Shown here one piece after another: positions 32,301-44,128 of a stretch of 64,000 nt of DNA (position 1 is the stretch's first letter; every line of letters begins with the position of its first letter). The position numbers and the translations under genes were made by a program. Under the pieces are notes generated by a model. That model was not told the origin of the DNA and searched no databases. It was given only the letters and a program-made list of their open reading frames with translations. The DNA is from Cryptomeria japonica (Eukaryota; Streptophyta; Pinopsida; Cupressales; Cupressaceae). The stretch spans positions 651,952,920-652,016,919 of the forward strand of contig NC_081405.1 of NCBI RefSeq assembly GCF_030272615.1. Direction: 5' to 3'.

Positions 32301-33949
32301 GATGATGTGCACAAATATGAGGATCAAAACAATCAGAAGACTCCAAGGTATGTAAGATTAAATCATTATGAGAATCAGATTATTGGTGATAAGAATAAAG
32401 GTGTGATGACTAGAAGAATATTAGTTGCAAAAGAAATATGTTTGATTTCTAAAGTTGAACCTAAATATGTTGTTGAAGCATGTAAATATGATAACTGAAT
32501 TAGAGCCATGGAAGAAGAGTTAGATCAGATTGAAAAGAACAACACTTGGGAACTTGTACCTAAACCTAAGCATAAAAAATGATATTGATACTAAATGGGT
32601 TTTTAGGAACAAATTGAATGAAGCCAATGAAGTAATCAGAAATAAAGCCAAACTGGTTTGCAAAGGATATTCACAGCAAGAAGGAATTGATTATGAAGAA
32701 ACTTTTTCTGTGGTTGCCAGAATTGAAGCTGTTAGATTGTTGCTTGCTTATGCTGCTTATAAAGATTTCAAGGTATATCAGGTGGATGTTAAATTTGCAT
32801 TTTTGAATGGTGATCTAGAAGAGGTTTACATTGAACAGCCTGATGGATTTTCATTATCAGATGATGGAGACATGGTATGTAAGTTGAAGAAAGAACTTTA
32901 TGGATTGAAACAAGCCCCTAGAGTGTGGTATGCTATATTAGACAAATACTTTCTAAAATTGGGATTTATCAAAGGTGCTACTAATAGTAATATGTACTTT
33001 ACAATTAAAAGTGATAACATTTTGATTATTGAAGTCTTTGATGATGACATTATCTTTGGTGGTGATGATGATATGAGTATGAAGTTTGTTGGTGATATGC
33101 AAAAATAATTTTAGATGTCTATGATTGGTGAGATGAATTTTTTCTTAGGTTTGCATATTGCACAGATAGGAAAGGTATCTTTATATCTCAAACTATGTGA
33201 AGGAATTGCAGAAGACATTTATATTAGATGATTCCAAACTTCTTATAACTCCTATGGTGACTAGTTATAAATTGTATAAAAATGATGAATCACCTAAAGC
33301 TAATCAGATTTTGTACAAATCTATGGTTGGGGGACTGCTATATCTTACTCAGACTAGGTCTAACATTATGGATGTTGTGTGTATGGTTGCTAGATATCAA
33401 GCTGATTCAAAGGAGAGTCATGTCATTGTTATTAAAACAATACTTAGATATATAAAGGGAACTGAGGATTATGGTTTATGGTATCGAAAGAATGATGATT
33501 CCTTGTTGTGTGCTTACACTGATGCAAATTGGGTAGGTGATGTTGATGACTAGAAGAGTACTACTAGTGGATCATTCTTTATAGGTAAGAAGTTGATTTC
33601 ATGGGCTAGCAAGAAACAAGATTCAGTATCTTTATCTACTACTGAAGCTAAGTACATTGTTGCTACTAGTAATTGCACTTAGATAGTTTGGATAAAGCAA
33701 ATGCTAAAAGATAATAGAGTTATTTATGATGAGCCTATTGTTATATACTATGATAATTTTAGTGCTATAAACATGTCAAAGAATCTGGTGAAACATTCAA
33801 AGACTAAGCATATATCAATTAAATATAATTACTTGAGAGAGCGAGTTAGTGAATAGAAGGTGAAGCTGGAATATGTATCTACTAAGCAACAAATTGCTGA
33901 TATTTTCACTAAGCCTTTTCCCACAGATACCCTTCTTGATGAAAATTAG
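32301..33949 (+). pseudogene. Element C reverse transcriptase and RNase H
   Basis: The linker (Gly-Val-Met-Thr-Arg-Arg, about 32400) leads into reverse transcriptase with Leu-Val-Cys-Lys-Gly-Tyr-Ser-Gln, the Val-Asp-Val-Lys catalytic Asp block (about 32785) and Tyr-Gly-Leu-Lys-Gln-Ala-Pro-Arg. The Phe-Asp-Asp-Asp active site (about 33040) differs from the usual Tyr/Phe-Val-Asp-Asp at one place. RNase H follows with Thr-Asp-Ala-Asn-Trp, Glu-Ala-Lys-Tyr and Tyr-Asp-Asn blocks, ending at TAG 33947-33949. Three frames and several stops (for example 33550, 33680) show decay. A TAG lies at the second conserved RNase H segment. Confidence 0.9.
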
Positions 33950-34250
33950 ATGCATTGAGTTACGTAGATCTGGTGGAATTCTGAGCATTATTATTTTATC
34001 CAAATTGATGAGTTGGTGTTGCTCCTCTGCTGGAATAGTTTGTTGATCTGGTTGTGTATCCCAGGGGGAGAGAGGTTCATGATTATGTTTTGTTGATCTT
34101 TGGTATTATTGTCAAAGGGGGAGAGAGAGATCATGTGGATAACTGCCTTATCTATCTTGATCTTAGGGGGAGTTTCCTGGTGATATCTTCATTCTTTGCA
34201 TTGATTGTTTTTCACATTCATATGTTGCCATCAATGCCAAAGGGGGAGAT
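33950..34250 (+). other. 3' untranslated tail and polypurine tract of element C
   Basis: No gene is seen. Four G-rich tracts occur: near 34059, near 34115 (TCAAAGGGGGAGAG), near 34166 (TTAGGGGGAG) and the LTR-adjacent AAAGGGGGAGAT at 34239-34250, which is taken as the polypurine tract. Confidence 0.75.
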
Positions 34251-35522
34251 TGTTGGATTATTGGGAAGATTGTTAGATTTGGTTGGCCATTATTGCTGCT
34301 AGGATATGTTGCTTTCATTGATGTTAACATATTCCTATGAGTTATTCTAGTGAGTTTGGGAAGAGTTTTTGATATGGTTTTGTAGTTTGGTTTCGCTAAT
34401 CACTATTTTGTTGAATTTGGTATTTCCTCCGGTATATTCTAGTGTGATCAAATCTTGTGCTAAGACTTTGTATTATTGTCTGGGATAATCTTGTGTATCT
34501 TCATTTCAAATGGTTTATGATTTGGTTCTTCGCAAGTTATCTTTCCTCATGACAGTTGTTGATTGGTTGTGTTCTTGAGCTTTAAGACATTGACTGATGA
34601 AGATTTGAAAAGAGGTGTTGTTGCAACGATTCCAAACAATTCTAACGTGCTTGTTGGTGTTTCCTAGTACTGTCCTATTTTTTTTGGCAATCCGCATTGA
34701 TCATTGTGTGAGTGTTTGGTGATTTCTATGAATCGGTGATGATTTGCATGTTATGCAGTATTTATGGTAGTGTAGCATGTTGTGATTGATCTTCAAGGGG
34801 TTTCCTTTTTATCTAATCATTTGGGAATTTGAATTAGGTCCATGCTATGTAATGTAAATCATAATATTGATCTGGTGGTTGATCTTTGTATCGTGCAATG
34901 TAATTTTTGTAATTGTGAGTTGAGGGTTTAGCCAACCTTGTTATCAAGGTTGATGATTTGTATATATAGGTGAGATGCTTATGTATTTAAGGTGTCGGTA
35001 TTGTGTCTACATTATCAGAGATCGGTGAATGTGTAAACAAGGATATATTATTCAATGAAGTGTTGAGGTGTGTTTGGTGTTGTAGAGCAGAAAATTGTAT
35101 TGAGCCGAAAATGTCATCAGACATTTGTAGATGTTATCATTGAAGTTCATTCCTTTTGGATTGTAGTCTGAATCATATTATAAGTCAATGAGACTTTCTA
35201 GAGAGTTGTAGCCTTTTGAGCATATATCTTTTGAGCAGTCATCTCTAGACAATGTACCTAAATGTATGTGCATTCCCCATTGTAATATTTTCACATACTA
35301 CTGTAGAGTATCATCTTACTGTGGGTAGGTTACCACCATGGTTTTTCCCTTAACCGGGTTTTACACATCAAAATGTTGGTGTTGTGTGTTGTGTTGTTAA
35401 TTTTCTTATCTTCTATTGATGTAGTTTATCATTTTATGTTTTGAAGTTAAATTTGATGAGATTCGATGAAGATGGATTAACACCCCCCCCCTCTCAGTCT
35501 TCCTTCTTGATTGCTGCTAACA
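34251..35522 (+). repeat. 3' LTR of element C
   Basis: It runs TGTTGGATTATTGG ... GCTGCTAACA, 1272 bp. The TATA-like TATATATAGG is at 34961-34970, a diverged R-region core is near 35234 and the C-rich box is near 35480-35495. The copy at 16177-17086 is its truncated 5' partner. Confidence 0.9.
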
Positions 35523-37630
35523 TGCCACTGGTCTCATCATCAATTGTGGTGCTACCTTGGTCTTCTGATTGATCTTTCTCTGACTTCCAAAATCACCTTA
35601 CTTGTCTTTTGACTGAGATGACTTAAATGCATCTTTATACACAGGGTCATTTTGAATGATCTTCTTCCTTATTTCCTCTGTCTCTTTTCTGACCTCCTCA
35701 ACATTACCAATCATCAACCTGTTTATTTTTTTCTTACTTCTGAATTCCTTTTTAGTGGCTTCTTCAATTAATTTGTTAACTTCATCATGAGTAATACATG
35801 TACATCTATTTACAAGTTCTCTCTCCTTCATTTCTCTATCCATTTTACTCCCATTCATCCTTCTACCATCTATTATACTATATACGTCATTTGGAATGGA
35901 CTTCTCTAATTCAATTAATGTCCGACTAAAATTATGCAAGTATAATGCTACCGCCTCCTCAACTTTTCTTTGATCACCATCATCAAAATTGTCAAAATTT
36001 GTTTGAAGAATATTTAAATTTCCATCCACTAATATCTCATCTATCAATTGATCTAGTGATAGTGGAGGGATTATTGTGTACTTACCCTATATATTTTCAG
36101 AATCAAGATCTTTGTCCGATTGACTTTTCACCTATCTCACAAATTCACCTCTTTTCTTTTCTCTTCCTACCTCTTCCTCAAATTCAGTTTCTAAGGCCAC
36201 CAAAGATACTGCAACATAAGTTCTCTTGGGTTTTTCTTTCTACTTTAGTATACATTTTCTAGATGGAGTAGGCTTAGCAAGTCATACCATCGAAGCAGGA
36301 GCAGACTTATTTGCCTCCTTTTGAGCATATTTTTCTTTGGCTTTCTTCACTTCCTCCTTGGTGAAACCCATCTGAGAAACTACTAATTCTACCATCTCTG
36401 TGACCTTTCTCTTCTAGGTAGGAGCAGTGAACTGCATGTGCAAACTAAGGTCTTTTTCCTTGAATGTCCCAAATCTCCCTTCCTAGGGATCAATCGGTTG
36501 AATCACAAGGTGTTGAGCATATACCTAAAGTGTAGCAGAGTCAAATTCATACCCCATGGGCATGATCTATACTATCCAAGGCTCCACTACTTCCCTCAGA
36601 CATTGATCGTTATCCACCATGAAGCAAATGGTTTGCTCATACTTCTCAACCACCTCCTTTGGAATCCTCTCACTATTCTTCATTATGGATTGGAATGTGT
36701 TGAAGTATCTTGAGAGGGCAGAAATTCTCATGGTAGCATCACCAAATCCCCATAGACCTTCCTTGATCTGCATGGTCACTCATCTATCATAGGCCCATTG
36801 GACCTTGTCGTTGATATCAGGTATCTCTTTCAAGAAGTATAGTTCCAAGAAAATAAGGAGTGTATCATACTTAAAAGTGTTCTTTTTGTCCTACTTTATC
36901 TTCTTTAGATTGCTCAATAATTTATTTAGAAGTTTTGTGTATAGATCATACCACTTGTCTTCTTTAAGAATCTAATATGTGGAGTAGATGGTGGTACTAG
37001 AGATAGAGTTGTACCGTCTAGACTAGTAGACCTTGTATCCGACTACCATTGAAGAAAAGTTTACATCATTCTCCAAAATATCATTTATAGTCATGGCTCC
37101 ACTATCAAACTTTGATCTAGTGGTAGCTATGATGGTGTCATTGAAACCTTTCTTAGCCTAGGTACATCATTGGTTTCAGCTAAACTAGTTACAACACGGA
37201 TCACTTGCTTGGTAATTTTGTGGGATCTATCAAGCCATATGAATTCATCATGCATGCAGCTCAAGATGTAGTGTATCCACTCCGCCTCAAGAAACAACAA
37301 GAAATGTACAAATTATAAGAAAACCTTATCATGTAACTCCTTATATTCGGGTTTGAGATTTCCCAAACTGTCATCCAAATTCTTGTTGTAAAGGTCCAAC
37401 ATATCGGCATTCCCGATCTCCTCAAGGTCACTGTGAATATAGGCCCTGATATCCTCATTATGCAGCATGTCGTAAGGAACAAATGAGAACACACCTATCA
37501 AATCATCCTCAAATGATTTGAATGGATGTTTCTTGAATACTAGATGAGCCCTATCCTTGGTCTCAACCACCAAAGGAGTTGCAATACTAGAAACTGAAGC
37601 CTTTCGAATCCTAGGGTTTGCGAAAAGCTA
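35523..37630 (-). pseudogene. Element E accessory protein gene (C-terminal end lost)
   Basis: The start region (about 37300-37630) has Asn-Glu-Asp-Ile-Arg-Ala-Tyr-Ile-His-Ser, parallel to D. The middle (about 36560-37290) shows Phe-Ile-Trp-Leu-Asp-Arg and Ile-Thr-Lys-Gln-Val-Ile, and a Val-Glu-Pro block near 36570, with many stops and frame changes. The shared 130-residue domain is open from about 36047 to 35598: Val-Glu-Glu-Ala-Val, Ser-Ile-Pro-Asn-Asp-Val-Tyr, Arg-Glu-Met-Lys-Glu-Arg and Leu-Met-Ile-Gly. The coiled-coil C-terminus is absent. Its function is unknown, as for D. Confidence 0.75.
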
Positions 37631-37856
37631 AAAATCTGAATAGATAAGTACCTTGCTTCACAACCAGGTGCTATAATTCACTCAAAAGTTGTTGAAATCA
37701 TTATTGAGGTCTCAAAGTTACTTGGTCTCACTTAGTTATTACTCACTCAATCGCATTGTGACGAATGAAGTCTTGAAATGCACTATTATTTTTTGAAAAA
37801 CCTAATTTTTCATTGTAATAAATGCAACAATCAATTATCATGATCTTCATGAAATT
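37631..37856 (-). other. Leader-like spacer between the two genes of E
   Basis: It has the same position as 26188-26540 in D and shares the GCATTTATTACAATGAAAAA and TTAGGTTTTT motifs (minus strand, about 37795-37830). No open frame is convincing. Confidence 0.45.
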
Positions 37857-39087
37857 TCATACCGGAGCACAAGATCCTTTAGAAACTTTTGCATATGATT
37901 CAGTCCCCTCTGCACCAGATTCAGGTGCAGACCCATTGTTAGCTTTGGATTCATCTGTTCTCACCCACATCTTCTCATGCTTCTCCTTGATCTCTTCCAC
38001 CTTTCCTTTTCTTTTCTCATCTGATTTTTTCTTGTCTACCAAAGCACTGCTCTTACTTCCGCAGTACTTTTCAATGTGACCGGTTTTGTTGTATGCTTGG
38101 CAAACAACATTATTCTCCATAGGTATGAAGTTTATCTAATTTTGTCTTGGTCTGCACTATTTAGAAATATATCCAAACATTCCACAAGCATATCATCTTT
38201 TGTTATGAAATTTATTCATTACTTCTCTACACACATTTGACTTGTGTCCAAAATTATTGCACATGAAACACTAATCGGTAAAGGTAGGAACATTATTCAT
38301 GTTTCCATCATACAATTATTCATCCTACTTCTACATTGACTCACCATATGACCAAATTTTTTGCAAGTAAAGCATCTACCATTAAATTTATGAGCATTAG
38401 GCTGTCTTACCAAAGGATTCTTGCTCTTCTTCTGATCAAGTTTAGCATTGCCTTGTCCAGTTCTGGAGGATTCACCTTTCTCAAATCCTAGACCTTGCAT
38501 ATCCTTTCCATTTCTCTATCTTTCCAACATCTCATTAAGCCTTGCTGAACTAGCTTTGAATTTGTCTATGTATTCATTGGCAATAGCAAGTTCATCCCTT
38601 AAGGTAGCAACCTATCTTTAAAGTTCTTGACCATTATTCCTTGATTGAGTCAACTCAAGCTTTGACAGATCATTCTCATACATAAGCCTGAAGCATTCAA
38701 TAGCTCTTTTCTTCAATGATTATGCTAGATTCTCTTAATTCTTCTTCCGGTCCTCAATTTCTTTAGTCATTCTCATCACAATGGATTGCATCTAATTCTT
38801 CAAAGCTGCATTCTCTCTCTCAAGCTTGTTAACCTCATCAACTTTGTCCTGGAATTCCATGATCTGATCTTATTTCTCCTTCAACTTGTCCATTAATTCC
38901 TTCCTCTTTTCTCTATATATACTTGCTTGATCCTTTAGCTCACTAATGAATTCATGAGCAACATTTAGGTTCTTCTTCAAGGTACATACCTCACTTTTGG
39001 CTACATCAAGAATCTCAAGTGCCACATTGAGTTGTCTCTAAATATCAAAATCCATTGAATCAATCTCCAAAATATTCCTCAAGTGGT
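37857..39087 (-). pseudogene. Element E Gag-like protein: coiled coil plus four zinc knuckles
   Basis: The first part (about 38500-39087) is rich in Leu, Glu, Lys and Asn in heptad-like order, with several TAG stops. The knuckles follow: an intact Cys-x2-Cys-x4-His-x4-Cys at about 38340-38382; one at about 38227-38270; one near 38150-38190 with His changed to Tyr, as in D; and one near 38065-38105 with a Cys changed to Tyr. The tail resembles D (Lys-Gly-Lys-Val-x-Glu-Ile ... Trp-Val-Arg) and ends at TGA 37857-37859. Likely role: RNA binding and particle formation. Confidence 0.78.
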
Positions 39088-39108
39088 TAAGCTCCCCAGA
39101 AGATGTAG

Positions 39109-39120
39109 GCTCTAGTACCA
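39109..39120 (-). other. Primer binding site of element E
   Basis: The minus strand reads TGGTACTAGAGC, two bases after the LTR. It matches the initiator Met tRNA complement at 10 of 12 positions. Confidence 0.78.
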
Positions 39121-39122
39121 AT

Positions 39123-40108
39123 TGTTAGAATCAGAGATCACTGAGAGGGGGGAGCGGTGAATCAATGATCTACTAGAAGTTAAAACCAAAACTTATTCTT
39201 TATCTACCAGTTAACAATGCATAAAAGAAAAGAACATAAACATGAAACAAAGAATACACAAATCCATAACATCAAAATATTTTTGTAAAAACCCAGAAAG
39301 GGAAAAACCACGGTGGGCTAGGTACCCACAATATTCATATACTATGGTCAGGATTACATAAATATTACATATATGGGGAATGCACTTGCATTCAGGCTCA
39401 CTACCTAGAGCTCACTACTCAAATAAAGTTGTCTAGAAGGCTACAACCTTCAGGGAAGTCTTACTAGCTTACAATTTGATTGCAATGAGGAAATACAATG
39501 AAATGAACTCTTAATTAGCATTTGACTATGCCAAAATGAGTTTTGGTTAAGTGTTGAATCTCAGACTCTCTGCTTTGCTGAATACTCTTTTTCTATCTCA
39601 GTCGGCTACCGGTTGGTCTGAAAGCAAAATGTGCACGTGAAACTACACTCAATTGCACCAAAATAGATCACCACATCTCTAACATACCAAAAATCAATCG
39701 CCAAACCGATCTTATATATTTGGTCATAACATAAAAGCACTCTCCTTCAAGTTGGCTTCAAGAGATGTAACATATAGCTCAAAGTCGGCTTTAATCTCAA
39801 ACAAAACATAGCACCAAACCAAAATATTATAATCACATGCTTCCCAAAGGTCTTCCCTATCACTGAGATCACACAAAAAATCACTGAAAAAATGCCGCAA
39901 TCATAAAAAATTATTCTGGATCAACACCTTACCAAAATACCTTGTTTTACCAGTTAACTGGCTATCAGTTAACACCGACTTCTGGATAAGATGAATCATG
40001 ATTTCTGGATTGAATCAACATGAAGATTTTCCATTAATGACAACCCTAGACCAATATGCAACTATTGGATGTCACCTAAAATCATCGGATGAGTGTCAAT
40101 TGCCAACA
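39123..40108 (-). repeat. 5' LTR of element E
   Basis: On the plus strand it runs TGTTAGAATCAGAG ... TTGCCAACA, 986 bp. A minus-strand TATA-like AATATATAAG is at 39711-39720, the R-region core at about 39404-39420 (reverse complement) and the C-rich box near 39140. It is inserted in the LTR of element F, which resumes at 40109. Confidence 0.85.
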
Positions 40109-40499
40109 AGAGATTCTATCTTTTCAGTTCATTCTTTCTGGATTGTAGTGTGAATCTAGTTGTAAGTTAGTGAGATTTCCCTAAGGTTTGTAGCCTTCTA
40201 GGTGATTATATTTTAAGCAGTGAGCTCTAGGCAGTTTGCTTGAATGCATGTGCATTCCCCATTGTAATATTTTCACATACTACTATAGAGTATCATCTTA
40301 TTGTGGGTAGATTCCCACCATGGTTTTCCCTTAACCGGGTTTTCCACATCAAAATCTTGGTGTTGTGTGTTGTGCTATCAATTTGCTTATCTTTATAATT
40401 GTTGCAGATTATGAAATTTGTTTTTGTGGTTAAGTTTGTAGATTCGGTGAAAACTGATTCACCCCCCCCCTCAGTTTTCTTCCTCTGTTGCTGCTAATA
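40109..40499 (+). repeat. 5' LTR of element F, right part only
   Basis: It matches the last 390 or so bases of 45873-47192: the R-region core (40215-40231), the 'attcccaccatggttttccctta' box and the C-rich box near 40461. It ends GCTAATA. The left part is lost where E begins. Confidence 0.85.
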
Positions 40500-40501
40500 A
40501 T

Positions 40502-40513
40502 TGGTATTAGAGC
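40502..40513 (+). other. Primer binding site of element F
   Basis: TGGTATTAGAGC differs by one base from the initiator Met tRNA complement. Confidence 0.88.
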
Positions 40514-40555
40514 TAGATCCTTCGTAATAAGCTTAACCGCTTGAGGAGATCCAAG

Positions 40556-42629
40556 ATGACAAATGGAACTGGAGGTGTTATCTTAGACTCCTTATGAGCT
40601 ATGGTTTGGTCATATTCCTATTGTGAGATATTTTAGAGTATTTGGTAGCAAATGTTATATCAAGAGAGATGAGGACATAGGTAAGTTTGATGCAAGAAGT
40701 GATGAAGGAATTTTCTTGGGGTATTCAACATAGAGAAAAGTCAACTGGTGCTACAATAAGAGACTGAGAAAGATAGTGTAAAGTGAAAATGTGAAGGTGG
40801 ATGAGAACCTTGGGAAAGAGATCAAAGCTTGTGGATATGATGATGGTCAACATGTTATTCTAAATCCTATTCAAATTGAGGAATTGAAGCAGAATGATCG
40901 AGTAAAAATTGTTAATCCGGATGTTGTTGATATCAGTGGAGAGGCATAGGAACTTGAAAATCAGAACAATCAGAAGATTCCAAGGTATGTAAGATTGAAT
41001 CATTTATAAAATTAAATTATTGGTGATAAAAATAAAGGTGTGATGACTAGAAAAAGATTAGCTACTAAAGAGGTATATTTGATTTCTAAAGTTGAGCCTA
41101 AAGATTTTGTTGAGACTTGCAAAGATGAAAATTGGATGAGAGCTATGGAAGAAGAATTAGATCAGATTGAAAACAATAACACATGGGAGATTGTACCTAG
41201 ACCTAAATATAAGAATATAATTGGTACTAAATGAGTATTCAAGAATAAATTTAATGAAGTCAGTGAAGTTGTTAGGAATAAATATAGATTGGTATGCAAA
41301 GGATATTCACAGAAAGAAGGAATTGATTATGAGGAGACTTTTACTCTAGTGGCCAAACTTGAAGCTATTACGATGTTGCTTCCATATGCTGCTTATAAAG
41401 ATTCCAAGGTATATCAATTGGATATCAAATTTTCCTTTTTGAATGGTGATCTTGAGGAGGAAGTCTACATTGAGCAACCTGATGAATTTTCATTATCAGA
41501 TGATGGAGACATGGTATGTAAACTGAAGAAATCTCTTTATGGCTTGAAAAAAGACCCTAGAGCTTGGTATGCTAGTTTGGATAAGTATTTGCTAAAATTG
41601 GGATTTAATAAAGGGACTGCTGATAGTAATCTATACTTCAAGATTGAGAATGAGAACATCTTGATTGTTGAAGTTTTTGTTGATGATATTATGTTTGGAG
41701 GTGATGATGACTTGAGCATGAAGTTTGTTGGTGATATGCAGAAGGCATTTGAGATGTCTGTGATAGGAGAGATGAAATTTTTCTTAGGTTTTCTGATTTC
41801 ACATACTGGAAAAGGTATTTTAATATCTCAAACTAAATATATGAAGGAATTGCTGAAGAAGTTTGGGTTAGATGACTCCAAACCAGTTGGAACTCCTATG
41901 GCGACTGGTTGCAAATTATTTAAGAATGATGATTCTCTGAAAGATAATCAAAGTTTGTACAGGTCTATGGTTGGTGGACTGCTATATCTTACTCAGACTA
42001 GGCCGAATATTATGCATGTTGTGTGCATGGCTACTAGATATCAAGATGATCTGAAAGAGAGTCATGCCACTTCTGTTAAGAGAATATTCAGATACTTGAA
42101 GGGGACTGTAAAATAAGGTTTATGGTATCTAAAGAATGATGATTTCATGTTATGTCCTTACACTGATGTAGATTGGGTTGGTGATGTTGATGACCGGAAG
42201 AGTACCTCCAGTGGCGCTTTCTTTTTGGGTAAGAAATTAGTCTCAAGGGCTAGTAAGAAACATGATTCTATGTCCTTATCTACTGCTAAAGTTGAGTACA
42301 TTGTTGCTACTAGTAGTTGCACTCAAGTAGTTTGGATGTAGAAAATGTTGAAAGATATCAGAGTTATTTATGATGAGCCTACTGTTATATACTATGATAA
42401 TTACAATGTTATTAACATGTCAAAGAATCTGGTGCAACATTCAAAGACTAAACATGTGTCAATCAAATATCATTACTTGAGGGAAAAATTCAATGAAGAG
42501 GAAGTAAAGCTGGAGTATGTGTCTACAAAGGAACAAATTGTTGATATTTTCACTAAGTCTTTGCCTACAGATACATTTGTCTACTTGAGAGACAAGTTAG
42601 GTGTATCCACCCCTCCTGATGATAACTAG
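40556..42629 (+). pseudogene. Element F: gag start fused to integrase end, reverse transcriptase, RNase H
   Basis: ATG 40556 begins a Gag of about ten codons. A deletion near 40583 joins it to the integrase C-terminal block Thr-Pro-Tyr-Glu-Leu-Trp-Phe-Gly. The frame then runs from 40587 to TAG 42627-42629. Stops: several between 40730 and 41020, TGA 41232 (TGG expected), TAA 42114 and TAG 42339 (CAG expected). Reverse transcriptase motifs: Leu-Asp-Ile-Lys with the first catalytic Asp (about 41420), Leu-Tyr-Gly-Leu-Lys-Lys, and Phe-Val-Asp-Asp (about 41675). RNase H shows Asp-Val-Asp-Trp, a Glu-Tyr block and Tyr-Asp-Asn. It is the best-kept reverse transcriptase in the window, but not functional. 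Confidence 0.92.
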
Positions 42630-42727
42630 ATGCATTGAGTTACATCAATCTAATGGACTTCACTGTCTTATCTCTTTATTCAGATTGATGAGTTGGTGCT
42701 ACTCCTCTGGTGGAGTAGTCTAGTTAT

Positions 42728-44122
42728 TGTTGGCATCATTGACATTGAGTAAACTAGTTAATTCAATGAACCGATATATTAGCTGAGATTTTTCATTGAT
42801 GACTAACACAGACCAGTGGAGTGGTATATCTCAGTAGCAAAGGTGTTGGCTTGCAAACAACATGGGAGCAACATTAGAGATAGATGATAAAGGTTCAATC
42901 GACTCAAGGGAAGACAAACTAAACTAATTAGTCTATCGTTCAAGAAGATCAATGTTAAGCTCAAATCTTCAAGTTGGCCATTCTGATGATGATGAAGTCA
43001 CAGAAGGTGAATTAGGAAAGAAGTCTTGAGGTCCTATACAAACCAGAACCTCATTGGAAAATAGGAAAATAGGCTTGATAGAAGTAGTGCAAACTGGTAT
43101 CAAAGGATGAACCGATAGTGAAGAGCCCAGTGGTATACTAGTGAAGCAAAAGGAAGATAGGTTGTCACCATAAATCTTAGAGTGTTGATTGGTTACATAG
43201 TTGTGATGGAAAAAGGTGAGTTGGTGAGTTTGTGTTACACCAAACTAAAGGTTGGTAAAGTCAACTTCAGTCATCATGCAGTTAAGCCATGATTACTTGC
43301 GGATTTTCTGGTTCGCATTTAAAGGACTGAACTTGACCCAAAAGTCATTATTTTGGGGGGATGCAGTGGTAGATTTGGATGAATAGGTGGTGGAATTGTT
43401 GCAGGGCACACAAAGAAAGAACTGAAAGATTTGAATTTGAAATCTACCAAAATCTATGATTGTATTGATTAAGGAAACACCTGAAGGTGACGAGAGAGAA
43501 AGAGAGTATAAAGTATTTTGAGTTCATACAAAACATTTTTTATCAAAAAATTTGCAAAGTGCAAATCCTGTGAGGGGACATCCAAAGTGCAGAGTGAAGA
43601 GTGAGGAAGTGGTAAATGATTTAGCAGAATAGAGTGTGTGTGTGAAGTAGAACGACAAAGTGCAGAGTCGAGGATATGAGAAGAGGACCGGTGTAGTGCA
43701 GAGCAGACACAACCGGTGCAGATAGAGTATGAATTTTATTATGATCTGATCAAGCTATCAGTAGCTATTCCAATAGATCAACTTCATGTTGTTTTCTAGC
43801 CATTGCAACTCAAAATCCCTTAACTGGGTGGACTTTAATAGGTCCCTTTGTAAAATCCCTTAATCGGGTGACATCTTAATTGATAATTCTAAGTCCTTTA
43901 ACAAGGCTACCTCTAATAGGGTAAAGGCACTAACAGGCCTTAAATAAAATCCCTTAATTAGGTGACACCTAATAGTGTCTTTGTAATCTCCTAACAGGGA
44001 TGGCCCCTCACCGAGCGTACTCTAGAAGAGTACAAATTTACTTGAGTAAAAAGGTTTTAATTTTGCAAAACCGATAAAGTGTTGATTCACCCCTCCCCTC
44101 TTGGCACCCGTTGGGAATAATA
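42728..44122 (+). repeat. Solo LTR G
   Basis: It runs TGTTGGCATCATTGAC ... GGGAATAATA, 1395 bp, with GTTAT on both sides (42723-42727 and 44123-44127). It has a TATA-like TATAAAGT (about 43507), repeated 'aaatccctta..gggtga' phrases (43800-44000) as in family A LTRs, and the C-rich box near 44089. No partner LTR is in the window. Confidence 0.85.
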
Positions 44123-44128
44123 GTTATG

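Larger units (their letters stand above)
16177..35522 (+). mobile_element. Element C: Ty1/copia retrotransposon carrying nested elements D, A2 and K
   Basis: A left-truncated 5' LTR, primer site, gag, protease and half an integrase gene run to 19187. Element D interrupts there, and the same integrase gene resumes at 31822 and continues through reverse transcriptase, RNase H, polypurine tract and a full 3' LTR. The gene order is that of Ty1/copia. The first 350 or so bases of the 5' LTR are missing where it meets family B at 16176/16177. Confidence 0.9.
35523..40108 (-). mobile_element. Element E: two-gene non-autonomous LTR retrotransposon, 3' end lost
   Basis: On the minus strand come a 5' LTR (39123-40108), primer site, Gag-like four-knuckle gene, leader-like spacer and accessory gene. 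The accessory gene is cut at 35523, where it meets the C LTR end. The gene order equals that of D and the LTR starts TGTTGGCAATTGACACTCAT as in D, but sequence similarity is low outside the conserved blocks. No pol motif was found. The 3' LTR is missing. Confidence 0.82.
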
